A stretch of 64,000 nt of DNA from Rhodocyclaceae bacterium (lineage in GTDB: Bacteria; Pseudomonadota; Gammaproteobacteria; Burkholderiales; Rhodocyclaceae), in assembly GCA_028714035.1 (NCBI GenBank), contig JAQTNA010000001.1, positions 150,852-214,851 of the forward strand. Direction: 5' to 3'. Positions 24,530 through 33,234 of this stretch are shown one piece after another. Under the pieces are notes generated by a model. That model was not told the DNA's origin and made no database searches. It saw only the letters and a list, made by a program, of their open reading frames with translations. The first letter of the stretch is position 1. Every line of letters begins with the position of its first letter. The translations under genes were made by a program, and so were the position numbers.

Positions 24530-25330
24530 ATGGACCTGAGCCCGATCATCGCGGCCCTCCAGACCCCGCCCGCGAACACGGGCAAGGGAGAGGTTTACCT
24601 GGTGGGCACCGGTCCCGGAGATCCGGAACTCCTCACCCTGCGTGCGCTGCGCCTCATGCAGCAGGCGGACGTGGTGCTCTTCGACAACCTGGTTTCCGAA
24701 GAAATCCTGGCCTTGTTGCCCGCCCACGCCGAGCGTATCTACGTCGGCAAGGAACGGGACAAGCACACCATGCGCCAGGAGTCCATCAACCAGCTCATGG
24801 TGGACCTGGCCAAGCAGGGGCGGCGCGTGCTGCGCCTGAAGGGCGGCGACCCCTTCGTCTTCGGTCGCGGCGGCGAGGAAATCGAGACCCTGTCGGAAAA
24901 CGCGGTGGACTTCCAGGTGGTGCCCGGCATCACCGCCGCCATCGGCGTCTCCGCCTATTCCGGCATCCCGCTCACCCACCGGGACTATGCCCAGGCCTGC
25001 ATCTTCGTCACCGGCCACCTGAAGGACGGCACCATGAATCTGGACTGGGCCGGCCTCGCCCGTCCGCGCCAGACCGTGGTGGTGTACATGGGCCTCATGG
25101 GCCTGCCGGTGCTGTGCCAGAAACTCATGGAGCACGGCCTGCCCGGCACGACCCCCATGGCGGTGGTGCAGCAGGGGACGACCCCGTCCCAGCGCGTGGT
25201 GACCGCGACCCTGGAGACCATGCCGGCCGCGGTGCTGGAGGCCGGCCTCAAGGCGCCGACCCTCATCATCGTCGGCGAGGTGGTGAGCCTGAGGGAAAAG
25301 CTCAACTGGTTCGGCAAGAGGACTGCCTAG
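24530..25330 (+). CDS. cobA: Uroporphyrinogen-III C-methyltransferase (siroheme synthesis)
   Basis: A 266-residue SUMT that methylates uroporphyrinogen III to precorrin-2, the precursor of siroheme. Signatures are [16 protein letters not shown], the [16 protein letters not shown] loop and the [22 protein letters not shown] segment. It is a single-domain enzyme without the CysG dehydrogenase/ferrochelatase domain. A GTG at 24518 in frame is an alternative start. The ATG at 24530 is preferred because GGGG lies at suitable spacing. Placed 15 bp after dsrR, it presumably supplies the siroheme needed by DsrAB. Confidence 0.93.
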   Translation: MDLSPIIAALQTPPANTGKGEVYLVGTGPGDPELLTLRALRLMQQADVVLFDNLVSEEILALLPAHAERIYVGKERDKHTMRQESINQLMVDLAKQGRRVLRLKGGDPFVFGRGGEEIETLSENAVDFQVVPGITAAIGVSAYSGIPLTHRDYAQACIFVTGHLKDGTMNLDWAGLARPRQTVVVYMGLMGLPVLCQKLMEHGLPGTTPMAVVQQGTTPSQRVVTATLETMPAAVLEAGLKAPTLIIVGEVVSLREKLNWFGKRTA

Positions 25331-25359
25331 AAGAGCCGGGTACTCGCCCCCGACCGCTC

Positions 25360-26016
25360 TCACCGCACTTCGGTGTGGGGCTCCTGGAGCATTTCCGCAA
25401 TGACGGTCCGCAGCCGTCGGCACCAGGTGGCGGTGACGGCCGCGAGCCCGGCGTAGAACACGGTGGCGCCCCCGTGCACCACCCGCTGGGCGAAGTCCGG
25501 CAGCCAGCGCAGCAGGTGTTCGTCCAGGTGGCGCGCGAGATGGTGCCAGTCCTCGTCCGTGTAGGCTTTCTTGAGCAGGTGGGCGATGAATTCCAGTTGC
25601 AGGGCCAGGTGGTCGTCCGGCCGGTGCCGCCGGTCCGGATTCACGAGACCGTGTTCCCGGTAGGTCTGCCCCAGATCGAACATGCGCCCCTGAAACGCCA
25701 GGTGATCGTCGTCCAGCCACACGGATTCGCAAGGGGACGCTCCGCAGGCTCCGGTCAGGTAGATGGCGGCAAAGTCCGCGGCCAGGTCGTCCAGTTCCGC
25801 CGCCCCCATGGTTTCCGGCAAGGCCTCCAGCGCCAGGCGGGCCAGGCGCCAGGCCCCTTTGCCCGCCCCTTCCTCGGGCAGGAGGCCCAGATTGTCCGGG
25901 AAGCCGACGTCCCGCAGGACCGCGACGGACTTTGCATCCAGTTCCCGATCGTGCAGGATGGCCAGGGTCAGGGCATCCTCGGCGATGGCCGCCGCCATTT
26001 CCCGGCTGCGGTTCAT
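25360..26016 (-). CDS. TorD-family molybdoenzyme chaperone
   Basis: A 218-residue all-helical cytoplasmic protein. The TorD/DmsD signature region is visible: CESVWLDDDHLAFQGRM, the TYREHGLVNPDRRHRPDDHLALQLEFIAHLL segment (a YR..G...PDDHL..EL pattern) and a C-terminal helical part. Such chaperones bind the Tat signal of the catalytic subunit and help insert molybdenum cofactor. The start codon overlaps the stop of the FeS-subunit gene by 4 bases (ATGA). It therefore belongs with the 26692-29235 enzyme, which has a Tat signal. It converges with cobA 29 bp away. Confidence 0.9.
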   Translation of the reverse strand: MNRSREMAAAIAEDALTLAILHDRELDAKSVAVLRDVGFPDNLGLLPEEGAGKGAWRLARLALEALPETMGAAELDDLAADFAAIYLTGACGASPCESVWLDDDHLAFQGRMFDLGQTYREHGLVNPDRRHRPDDHLALQLEFIAHLLKKAYTDEDWHHLARHLDEHLLRWLPDFAQRVVHGGATVFYAGLAAVTATWCRRLRTVIAEMLQEPHTEVR

Positions 26017-26690
26017 GAGCCCTCTCCGGGCACTCGACCCTTGGCGTGGGGCACGAAGACGATGGACGGGTTGGTCAGTTCCGGGTTTGCCATGTTGATG
26101 ACCTGTCGTACGGGCTGGTCGCCGGGGCCGAGGGCCGGGGTCTTCAGGGTTCCGGCACGGAGCTCCGCGATGGGGCCCATGTCCAGCACCCGCATCAGGC
26201 AGGCCATGACGCAGTAGGGCTTCCTGCCGGCCTCGATCTCGTCCACGCAGAAGTTGCACTTCTTGATGATCTTCGCCAGGGGATCCCACTGGGGTGCGCC
26301 GTAGGGGCAGGCGGCCTCGCAGCGGCGGCAGCCTATGCACAGGCTGGAATCAATATCCACGATGCCGTCCTTTTCCCGCTTCCAGATGGCGCCGGTGGGA
26401 CAGGTGGGCAGACAGGCGGGTTCCGCGCAATGGTTGCAGCTCATGTTCACCTTGTAGGCGTACACCTCCGGGTAGCGGCCACCCTCGATGCCCATGACGC
26501 GGCGCAGGCGCGGGCCGGCGGGCAGGCCGTTCTTGTCCTTGCAGGCGATCTCGCAACTGCGGCAGCCGATGCAATCCACGTTGTGGTGGATGAAGCCCAA
26601 CTGGCTCACCGGCTTCACCGGCTCGGCGGACTGGGCGATCTTGCGCCGCAGGGCCGCCTTCACCGCTTCCTTGTCGAGAGGCCGGGTCAT
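26013..26690 (-). CDS. DmsB-type iron-sulfur subunit
   Basis: A 225-residue protein with four [4Fe-4S] binding regions of the DmsB/PhsB type: CIGCRSCEIACKDKN, CNHCAEPACLPTCPTG, CIGCRRCEAACPYG and a CNFC pair with a later CVMAC. There is no signal sequence, so it would be exported bound to the catalytic subunit. It starts 1 bp after the catalytic-subunit gene and overlaps the TorD gene. It would pass electrons between the molybdenum subunit and a cytochrome or membrane partner. No DmsC-type anchor is encoded nearby. Confidence 0.94.
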   Translation of the reverse strand: MTRPLDKEAVKAALRRKIAQSAEPVKPVSQLGFIHHNVDCIGCRSCEIACKDKNGLPAGPRLRRVMGIEGGRYPEVYAYKVNMSCNHCAEPACLPTCPTGAIWKREKDGIVDIDSSLCIGCRRCEAACPYGAPQWDPLAKIIKKCNFCVDEIEAGRKPYCVMACLMRVLDMGPIAELRAGTLKTPALGPGDQPVRQVINMANPELTNPSIVFVPHAKGRVPGEGS

Positions 26691-26691
26691 G

Positions 26692-29235
26692 TCACCGGTC
26701 CCGCCGGAAGACGTGGGAACGGGCGGTGGACGTGATGTCCCAGCCCGGACGGTGGTTCAGTTCGGTCTTCCTCACGTTGCACAGCACCGTGTTGTAGGCG
26801 AGGGCACCGGCGGGTGAAGGTTCGTCCTTGGTCAGGAAGTCCGGGTTGCCGGCCCGGTCCACGCCGTGTTCGTCCCGGTCCATCCAGGCGCCTTCGAACA
26901 ATACCGCCACGCCCGGCATGCAGCGTTCGGTGACGTAGGCCGGCACCACCACCCGGCCCCGGTCGTTCCACACCTCCACCATGTCCCCGGTCCGGATGCC
27001 CAGTCGTTCCGCATCCCGGGCGGCGAGGGTGACTTCCTGCTGGTAGGTCTCCCGGAGCCAGGGAATGTTGTGGAAGATGGAGTGGGTGCGCCAGCGCGGG
27101 TGGGGGCTGATCAGGTGGAAGGGGAAGTCCCGCGCCTTTTCATGGTTCAGCGACTCGAAGGGTTCCAGCCACTTGGGGATGGCGGGAATGGGGTAGCCGT
27201 ACTGGGTTCGGCGCCAGTCCGTCACCTGGGCCAGGGTGGTGGAGAAGATCTCGATCTTGCCCGAGGGGGTCTCGAAGGGCTTGCCACCCTCGATCTGCTC
27301 CCGAAAGGCCACGTGGGGGCGATCGAAGACGAACTTGTAGACGCCCCGTCTCTTGAATTCTTCCCAGTCCATGGCCACGCCCTGATTCTGCCGCACCTTC
27401 TGCCACCAGGCCGCCAGGTAGGCCTCATCCACCGGGTCCGGGTTTTCAAAATAGCCGCGGTCGGCCCGGGGGTTGTAGCGTTTGCCGAAGTCCTTGAGCG
27501 CCGGGTCGAGCTTCTCCAGGCGATAGGCCAGCTCGGTGAATACCTGAAAATCGGTCCGGGATTCCCCCATGGGGGCGATGACCTTGGGGCGGTGGATGTA
27601 GTAGTGGCCCTTGTGCCAGGGCAGGGCCACGTCGTGGCGTTCGAAGTGGGTGGCGATGGGCAGCAGCACGTCGGCCCACTGGCCGGAGGGCGTGATGGTG
27701 GCATCCGCACAGACCACCAGTTCCAGCTTCCTGATGGCCTCGATTTCCTTGTTGATGTTGGTGAGCTGGTTGAACCAGTCCGAGCCGTGCCACCAGATGC
27801 CCCGGATGTCGGGGATGGTGCCGTCCTGGTCGTCGTTCCTGGGCCAGCAGCCTATCTCCTCGCGCTTCACGTTCGGGTAGTGGAGGACGCAATGGGCCCA
27901 GCGGTCGGACTTGATGGAGGCCCACCAGAGGTTGGCGTTCTCGTCATGGGGATAGGCGACGGTTTCCGCTCGCCAGCCCTTGCCCACCCCTTCCGCCGAG
28001 CCACCCAGCACGCCGATGTTGCCGGTCATGGCCTGGAGCGCCGCCGCCATGCGGCTGTATTGCTCGCCGTGGCTGGCGCGGCCCGGCGCCCAGCTGGCCT
28101 TGAGCGCCGCCGGCCGGGTGGTGGCGTACATCTCGGCCAGCTTCCCGATGTCGGACGCCGGCACGCCGCAGATCTTTTCGGCCCATTCCGGGGTCTTGGG
28201 CGTGGCGTCATACCGGCCGAGGATGTAGTCCCGGAAATTCTCCCGTCCCCTGGCCCAGTCCGGCATGCTGCCCTCGTCCATGCCCTGGCAGAAGCGCTGG
28301 ATGAAACCCTGATCCTGCAACTCGTGGCTGAAGATGTGATGGGCCATGCCGGCCAGCATGGCGGCGTCGGTGTTCGGCCGGATGGGTATCCACCAGGCGT
28401 CGTAGCTGGCGGCGGAATCCGTGAATTGCGGGTCTACCACCACGAACTTGCAGCCCCGCTGTTTGGCCAGGCGCATGTAGTGGACGGTGTTGCCGCCGTG
28501 GAAGGTGTAGGCCGGGTTCCAGCCCCACAGGATGATCAGCTTGGAATGGGCGAAGGCGTCGTCCTCGTTGCCATCCTCCAGGGTGCCGAAGGTGGTGAGG
28601 CTGGAGAAGGCGGTGCCCTGGTAGCTGGGCACGGACCAGGAGTTGGTGCGGCAGCCGAACATGCCCAGGAAGCGGGCCAGGAGGCCCTCGATCTGGTCCG
28701 ACTTGTGCAGCACGCCGAAGGAGGCGCCGGCATAGGCCTGGTCCAGCATGGCGGTGGGACCGTACTTCCGCTTCAGATCCACCATCTTCCCGGCGATGAA
28801 ATCCAGGGCCTCGTCCCAGCTCACGCGCTTGAACTTGCCCTCGCCCCGTTCGCCCACCCGCAGCATGGGGTAGAGCAGGCGCTCCGGCGAATAGAGCCGG
28901 GTGCGATAGGAGCGTCCCCTGAGACAGGCGCGCAACTGGGGCACCTGTTCGGTGTCCAGTCCGAACTCACCGCCTTCCTGGTAACGGCCGTCGTCCGAGG
29001 ACAGGCGCACGATCACGTCGCCCTTCTTGTGGGCCACCAGCATGTGCCGGGAGCCGCAGTTGTGGTCGCAACTGGTGACCACGGTGCTGAGCTGGTCGTC
29101 CCGGTCGTAAGGCTCGCAGGCGAAGGCGTGGGCTTCGTGGGGGGCGAGATCCAGGAGCGGCGTGAGTCCTCCCGTGATGCCCGCCGCGCCCACCGCCTTC
29201 AGGAAACTGCGCCGGTTCGGATTCAGGATGCTCAT
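26692..29235 (-). CDS. Tat-exported molybdopterin oxidoreductase, DMSO reductase family
   Basis: An 847-residue catalytic subunit. The Tat signal is NRRSFLKAVGAAG near residue 8, followed by a hydrophobic stretch. The N-terminal FeS-site motif is unusual: SCDHNCGSRHM has Cys-x3-Cys-x3-His where the family normally has a third Cys, with a later RACLRG. Later blocks (ILWGWNPAYTFHGG, KFVVVDPQFTDSAASYDAWW, HFERHDVALPW, ETPSGKIEIFSTT, FHLISPHPRWRTHS, GDMVEVWNDRG) are typical of DmsA/TorA relatives. Its substrate could be a sulfoxide, an N-oxide or a sulfur compound and cannot be told from the sequence. It is co-transcribed with its B subunit and a TorD chaperone. Confidence 0.9.
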   Translation of the reverse strand: MSILNPNRRSFLKAVGAAGITGGLTPLLDLAPHEAHAFACEPYDRDDQLSTVVTSCDHNCGSRHMLVAHKKGDVIVRLSSDDGRYQEGGEFGLDTEQVPQLRACLRGRSYRTRLYSPERLLYPMLRVGERGEGKFKRVSWDEALDFIAGKMVDLKRKYGPTAMLDQAYAGASFGVLHKSDQIEGLLARFLGMFGCRTNSWSVPSYQGTAFSSLTTFGTLEDGNEDDAFAHSKLIILWGWNPAYTFHGGNTVHYMRLAKQRGCKFVVVDPQFTDSAASYDAWWIPIRPNTDAAMLAGMAHHIFSHELQDQGFIQRFCQGMDEGSMPDWARGRENFRDYILGRYDATPKTPEWAEKICGVPASDIGKLAEMYATTRPAALKASWAPGRASHGEQYSRMAAALQAMTGNIGVLGGSAEGVGKGWRAETVAYPHDENANLWWASIKSDRWAHCVLHYPNVKREEIGCWPRNDDQDGTIPDIRGIWWHGSDWFNQLTNINKEIEAIRKLELVVCADATITPSGQWADVLLPIATHFERHDVALPWHKGHYYIHRPKVIAPMGESRTDFQVFTELAYRLEKLDPALKDFGKRYNPRADRGYFENPDPVDEAYLAAWWQKVRQNQGVAMDWEEFKRRGVYKFVFDRPHVAFREQIEGGKPFETPSGKIEIFSTTLAQVTDWRRTQYGYPIPAIPKWLEPFESLNHEKARDFPFHLISPHPRWRTHSIFHNIPWLRETYQQEVTLAARDAERLGIRTGDMVEVWNDRGRVVVPAYVTERCMPGVAVLFEGAWMDRDEHGVDRAGNPDFLTKDEPSPAGALAYNTVLCNVRKTELNHRPGWDITSTARSHVFRRDR

Positions 29236-29280
29236 CCCGGGAACCTCGGATCATGCGGATGAATCTGGAAAAGCATTTTG

Positions 29281-29402
29281 AACCGCCGAGGCGCAGAGGC
29301 ACGGAGGAAAAGCGGGTGGCTGAAATTTTTTTCACTCGTAGCGGGAAAACCGAAGTTTCCCCGACGAGTGGTTTTCTCCGCGCCTCTGCGCCTCTGCGGT
29401 GA
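29281..29402. repeat. Long imperfect palindrome with octamer-repeat arms
   Basis: The left arm begins CCGCCGAGGCGCAGAGG and the right arm (29373-29400) is its near reverse complement (CGCGCCTCTGCGCCTCTGCGG). Units are CGCAGAGG-like octamers. Inside is a further stem: CACTCGT (29333) with ACGAGTG (29364), and GGGAAA with TTTCCC. It fills most of the 187-bp gap between the cytochrome gene and the molybdoenzyme gene. Confidence 0.8.
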
Positions 29403-29422
29403 AGCAAATGCCTTTTCCGGGC

Positions 29423-30235
29423 TCATTTTTTTTCGGACGGCTCAGGGAGGCGGAAACGGGCTTCGGATTCCGTGGGCCGCCCGCTGGCCCAGGCGGGTGT
29501 TTTCTCGGGCATGCCCGGCCAGGCATGGCGGGGGTAGGGGTAGTTGAGGCGATACCAGGCCCGGCCGCCGTGGCAACCGAAGCAGAGATCCCCTTTGCCT
29601 TTCGCCGCCGCTTCGATGGCGTCGGGCTTCAGGTAGGAAACCTGGTGCCGTCGGGTACGGATGGTGGCGTGGCAGCCGAGGCAGTCATCGTTGAACTTCC
29701 GCTTCGATTCAGGCCAGGCAGCGGGCAATCCCATGACCGGCCAGTTCATCTGGCCGTGGCACTTGAGACAGATGGTTTCCGGGTTCACCCCCTTTCTCAG
29801 AGTGAACGCGGCATCGCCCTGGGCCGGCCCCGTGGCGGAAGTGCCGGGCGCCTGGTCCCGCGGGTCGTGGCCCTGGTGGCAGGTGTTGCAGGAAAGCCGC
29901 ATGAGCTGCCGCGCCAAGGACGTGACCAGGTGGCGGCGATGGAAAGTATCCTGTTCGCCCTGGTAAGTGGACAGTTGCTGGTACCAGGCGCGGGCCGTCC
30001 GGGAATCCCGGCCCGACGGCGACCGGGCGCGTACCCGGTCTTCCAGCACTTCCCCGTGGCAGGCCAGGCAATCCGCGTCCCGGGCCGTTTCGATCGCCGG
30101 CTTGAAATGGAGGGGGCTGTATACCAGGCGCAGGTAGTCGGGCGTCCCGGCGGGGCCGGCGACGGGCAGGCTCCTGCCGAGCCAGAAGCCCAGGAGCCCG
30201 GCGACGACCAGGAGGATGAGGAAGGCTCGGCCCAT
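29423..30235 (-). CDS. Membrane-anchored pentaheme cytochrome c
   Basis: A 270-residue protein with one N-terminal hydrophobic helix (FLILLVVAGLLGFWLGRSL), probably an uncleaved anchor. Five heme c sites follow: CLACH, CNTCH, CLKCH, CLGCH and CFGCH. The start at 30235 puts the helix at the N-terminus. A longer frame is read-through from the upstream gene, whose stop codon ends 1 base before this ATG. It lies between the flavoprotein fusion and the Tat-exported molybdoenzyme. It could be the periplasmic electron partner of the latter, in place of a DmsC anchor (inference). I do not recognise a named family. Confidence 0.92.
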   Translation of the reverse strand: MGRAFLILLVVAGLLGFWLGRSLPVAGPAGTPDYLRLVYSPLHFKPAIETARDADCLACHGEVLEDRVRARSPSGRDSRTARAWYQQLSTYQGEQDTFHRRHLVTSLARQLMRLSCNTCHQGHDPRDQAPGTSATGPAQGDAAFTLRKGVNPETICLKCHGQMNWPVMGLPAAWPESKRKFNDDCLGCHATIRTRRHQVSYLKPDAIEAAAKGKGDLCFGCHGGRAWYRLNYPYPRHAWPGMPEKTPAWASGRPTESEARFRLPEPSEKK

Positions 30236-30236
30236 G

Positions 30237-33224
30237 TCAGGCGCTGACACTTCCTCCCGGATGGGGCATGGACTGCCAGGGCCGGTCGGCCATCTGTCTG
30301 GCACAGGCCGGACAGAGTTCCCGATCCAGGTGCGCCGCCATGTGGGCGTGGGCCGGGGCCGTCAGGCGGGCCTTCACGAATGCCCGATGGGCGGGAGTCC
30401 GGGTCAGGCTGCCGCAGCGGGCGCAGGCCAGCAATGGCTGTTCACGCACCACCGTGCCGGTGATGATCGTGCGCCGTACGCCGTCCCCGTCCCCGTCCTC
30501 GATGCGGATGGCGCCGGTCGGGCACACCTGGGCGCAGGCGCCGCAGCCGATGCAGAGGCCCGAAGGCCGGCTGAAATCGAAGTAGGCCAGTCGGCCGGCC
30601 GTGGTGTCGGCCATGCGCAGGGCTTCCACGCCCATCTCGCTGCACGCGAGCTGGCACAGTCCGCAGCCGATGCAGACATCGCAACGCAGGCAGCGGCCGG
30701 CCTCGTCCCGGGCCATGGCATCCGTGAGTCCCTGCTCGATCTTGACGTAGCTGCCCAGGCGTTCCTCCACGTCCTTCTCGGGCATTTCGGCGCGCGGCAG
30801 GTGGCTGCGTTTCGGCGCCGCCACTTGTAGGGGGATGACCTCGGCGCGCATCACGGGCTTGCCGGCCTCCGCCGCCATGGGCACGCCACGCAGCCAGGCG
30901 TCCATGGAGAAGGCGGCGATCTTGCCGGAACGGATGGCCTCCACGGCCGTGCGCGGGCCGTGGGCCACGTCGCCCCCGGCGAAGACGCCCGGCTCCTTCG
31001 TCATGAGCGAGCGGCGGTCGGTGACGATGAAGCCGCGGGTCACCTCCAACTGGCTGCCTTCGATGCTGGTCAGGTCCGTGCCCTGGCCCACCGCCAGGAT
31101 CACCTGGTCGCCCGGGAGCGCAAGCCGCCGCCCGGCGTCGAACTTCGGGTTGAAGCGCCCGGTGTCGTCGAAGACCCGGTCGCAGTGCTGGAAGAGGGTC
31201 TGGCCGTCCTCCTCGATGCTCATCGGACCCCAGCCCGGGTGCAGGATCACCCCCTCTGCCACGGCGGTCTCGATCTCGTGGGGGCTCGCGGGCATTTCCC
31301 GGCGTTTTTCCAGGCAGACCATGTCCACCCTCTTCGCGCCCTGGCGCATGGCGGTGAGCGCCACGTCAATGGCGACGTTGCCGCCGCCGATGACGACGAC
31401 CCGGGGGCCGACCCGCAGGTCTTCGCCGCTCCTGACGGTGCGCAGGAAATCAATGCCGCCCAGGACGAAGGGCTGGTGTACGCCCTCGATCGGGATGAAG
31501 CGGGACATCTGGGTGCCCAGGCCGAGGAACACGGCGTCAAACCTGGCCCGGAATTCGTCCAGGCTGCCCACCTTGGCGCCGGTCTGGATGGAGATGCCCA
31601 AGGCGGTGATCTGCTCCAGTTCCTTGTCCAGCAGTTCCGGCGGCAGGCGATAGGCGGGGATGCCGTAGCGCAGCATGCCGCCGGCCTCGTCCTGGGCCTC
31701 GAAGATGTTCACCTCGTGGCCCAGGATGCGCAGGTAATAGGCGGCCGAGAGGCCGGCGGGGCCGGAACCGACGATGCCGACGCGCTTGCCGGAGGCCGGC
31801 GCCATCTCTGGCTTCGGGTAGCCGCCTGCGGCCAGGCAATGCTCCGCCGCCTTGGCCTTCATCGGCCGGATGAACACCGCCCCGTCGTTGCCGTTGCGCA
31901 CGCAGGCCGACTCGCAAGGAGCGGGGCAGACCAGGCCGCAGGTCAGCGGCAGGGGGTTGTCGCGGGTGATGACCTGGATCGCCTTCGAGTAGTCGCCGTG
32001 GCCGATGTGGGCCATGAAGCTCGGAATGTCTATGTTGGCCGGGCAGGTGCTGTGGCAGGGCGCGGCGCGCCGCACGAGGCACAGGCCCTCGGTGCAGGAT
32101 TCGCGCCGGACGTGGCTCTGCCATTGGTCGCGGAAATAGCGCAGCGAACTGCCCAGGGGCCAGGCCGCGGCCAGACCCTGGGTGGCGAGTTCGAGCGCCA
32201 GTTCATCCAGTTCGGGGAGGTGCCGGGCCTGTCCCCGTCCCACCGTGATTTCGGCCACCAGCCGGGCGCTGCGCGCCAGCAGGGCGCGTACCGGAGCCGG
32301 TTCGTCCCCGGACAACTGCCAGTAGCGGTAGAGGGCGCGGCGCGTCTGCTCCACGAGACAGACGCCCTCGGCCACCACCATCAGGCTGGACGGCGAGGGA
32401 GCGATGCCCGCGCTGGCAAGTGCCAGGGGCTGGCAGGACAGGTCGGCCTCGGACAGGGGCAGAAAGCCGCCCATGCCGCCATCGAAGACGAGTACGGCGT
32501 CGCGCCCCTCGACCTCGACGCCGCCGCCCCAGTCGTAGATCAGGCGCCTGAGCTTGTTGTTGCGGGACAACTCGATCAGGCCTCGCTGTTTGAGGCCCCG
32601 TTGCAGCGTCAGCAGTACCCGGTCGTTCTCCTGTCCTTGTCCCGCGAACAGCCGTGCCACGCGGCACCATGTCTCGGGGGTGTGCATCAGGCGCGTGCCG
32701 TTGGCCGACTGCCCCTCGCCCCAGCAGCTGGGCAGGCTGTCACGGTGCAATGCCACCTGTAGCCGCCGTCCGGCCGAGAAGCCGCGGGCGCGAATCACGT
32801 CCAGGACATTCAGCAGCCCGGCCTCGTGCCCGGCCAATTCCGGGGGGAGCCGCAGCTCCACCTTGTCCGTGCCGCGCAGGCCGGCGGCGATCAACAGGCC
32901 TTCGGCCAGGAGCCAGGGAGCAGCGTCAAGCAGCGAGGCGTTGGCGCGGGCGCGCGGGTCGGGGCCGGCCGCATCCACCACCAGTACCGAGGCGCCGTGG
33001 CCGCGCAGGAACTGGCGCCAGGCGTGGTACAGGGGCTCGCCGGCAAAGCCGCATTCGGCCAACCCGCCATCCTGCAAGACTTGCAGGCGCTGCAAGGGAT
33101 TCATGGCCTGGGCGCGGGACAGGCCCGGCAGCGCGCCGGCGAGGGTCGGCGCCGGCGGGACGGCCCCGGCCAGGGCCGCGGCCCCGGCGTCCAGCCACGC
33201 CGGCAGCATCTGGAGTTCGCTCAT
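30237..33224 (-). CDS. NuoF-like/GltD-like/ferredoxin fusion flavoprotein
   Basis: A 995-residue cytoplasmic protein. Residues about 60-400 resemble the 51-kDa NuoF subunit (LLDAAPWLLAEGLLIAAGLRG, VLDVIRARGFSAGRRLQVAL), but the Gly-rich FMN loop is absent. Next is a GltD/DsrL-like region with a cysteine cluster (CHSTCPANIDI, CPAPCESACVRN), an FAD site (VGIVGSGPAGLSAAYY) and an NAD(P) site (VVVIGGGNVAIDVALTA). The C-terminus has two ferredoxin motifs (CDVCIGCGLCQLAC, CIGCGACAQVCPTG) and a zinc-like CxxC tail. The start at 33224 has GGGGAGCG before it. It lies between the cytochrome and FeS/molybdoenzyme genes. It probably links the latter to NAD(H). Confidence 0.88.
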   Translation of the reverse strand: MSELQMLPAWLDAGAAALAGAVPPAPTLAGALPGLSRAQAMNPLQRLQVLQDGGLAECGFAGEPLYHAWRQFLRGHGASVLVVDAAGPDPRARANASLLDAAPWLLAEGLLIAAGLRGTDKVELRLPPELAGHEAGLLNVLDVIRARGFSAGRRLQVALHRDSLPSCWGEGQSANGTRLMHTPETWCRVARLFAGQGQENDRVLLTLQRGLKQRGLIELSRNNKLRRLIYDWGGGVEVEGRDAVLVFDGGMGGFLPLSEADLSCQPLALASAGIAPSPSSLMVVAEGVCLVEQTRRALYRYWQLSGDEPAPVRALLARSARLVAEITVGRGQARHLPELDELALELATQGLAAAWPLGSSLRYFRDQWQSHVRRESCTEGLCLVRRAAPCHSTCPANIDIPSFMAHIGHGDYSKAIQVITRDNPLPLTCGLVCPAPCESACVRNGNDGAVFIRPMKAKAAEHCLAAGGYPKPEMAPASGKRVGIVGSGPAGLSAAYYLRILGHEVNIFEAQDEAGGMLRYGIPAYRLPPELLDKELEQITALGISIQTGAKVGSLDEFRARFDAVFLGLGTQMSRFIPIEGVHQPFVLGGIDFLRTVRSGEDLRVGPRVVVIGGGNVAIDVALTAMRQGAKRVDMVCLEKRREMPASPHEIETAVAEGVILHPGWGPMSIEEDGQTLFQHCDRVFDDTGRFNPKFDAGRRLALPGDQVILAVGQGTDLTSIEGSQLEVTRGFIVTDRRSLMTKEPGVFAGGDVAHGPRTAVEAIRSGKIAAFSMDAWLRGVPMAAEAGKPVMRAEVIPLQVAAPKRSHLPRAEMPEKDVEERLGSYVKIEQGLTDAMARDEAGRCLRCDVCIGCGLCQLACSEMGVEALRMADTTAGRLAYFDFSRPSGLCIGCGACAQVCPTGAIRIEDGDGDGVRRTIITGTVVREQPLLACARCGSLTRTPAHRAFVKARLTAPAHAHMAAHLDRELCPACARQMADRPWQSMPHPGGSVSA

Positions 33225-33234
33225 GTTCGCTCCC

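Noticed and set aside
26866..29262. 798-codon plus-strand frame opposite the molybdoenzyme gene
   Set aside because: It is a shadow of the minus-strand gene with the Tat signal. Composition is Val/His/Gly-rich and no motif is recognisable.
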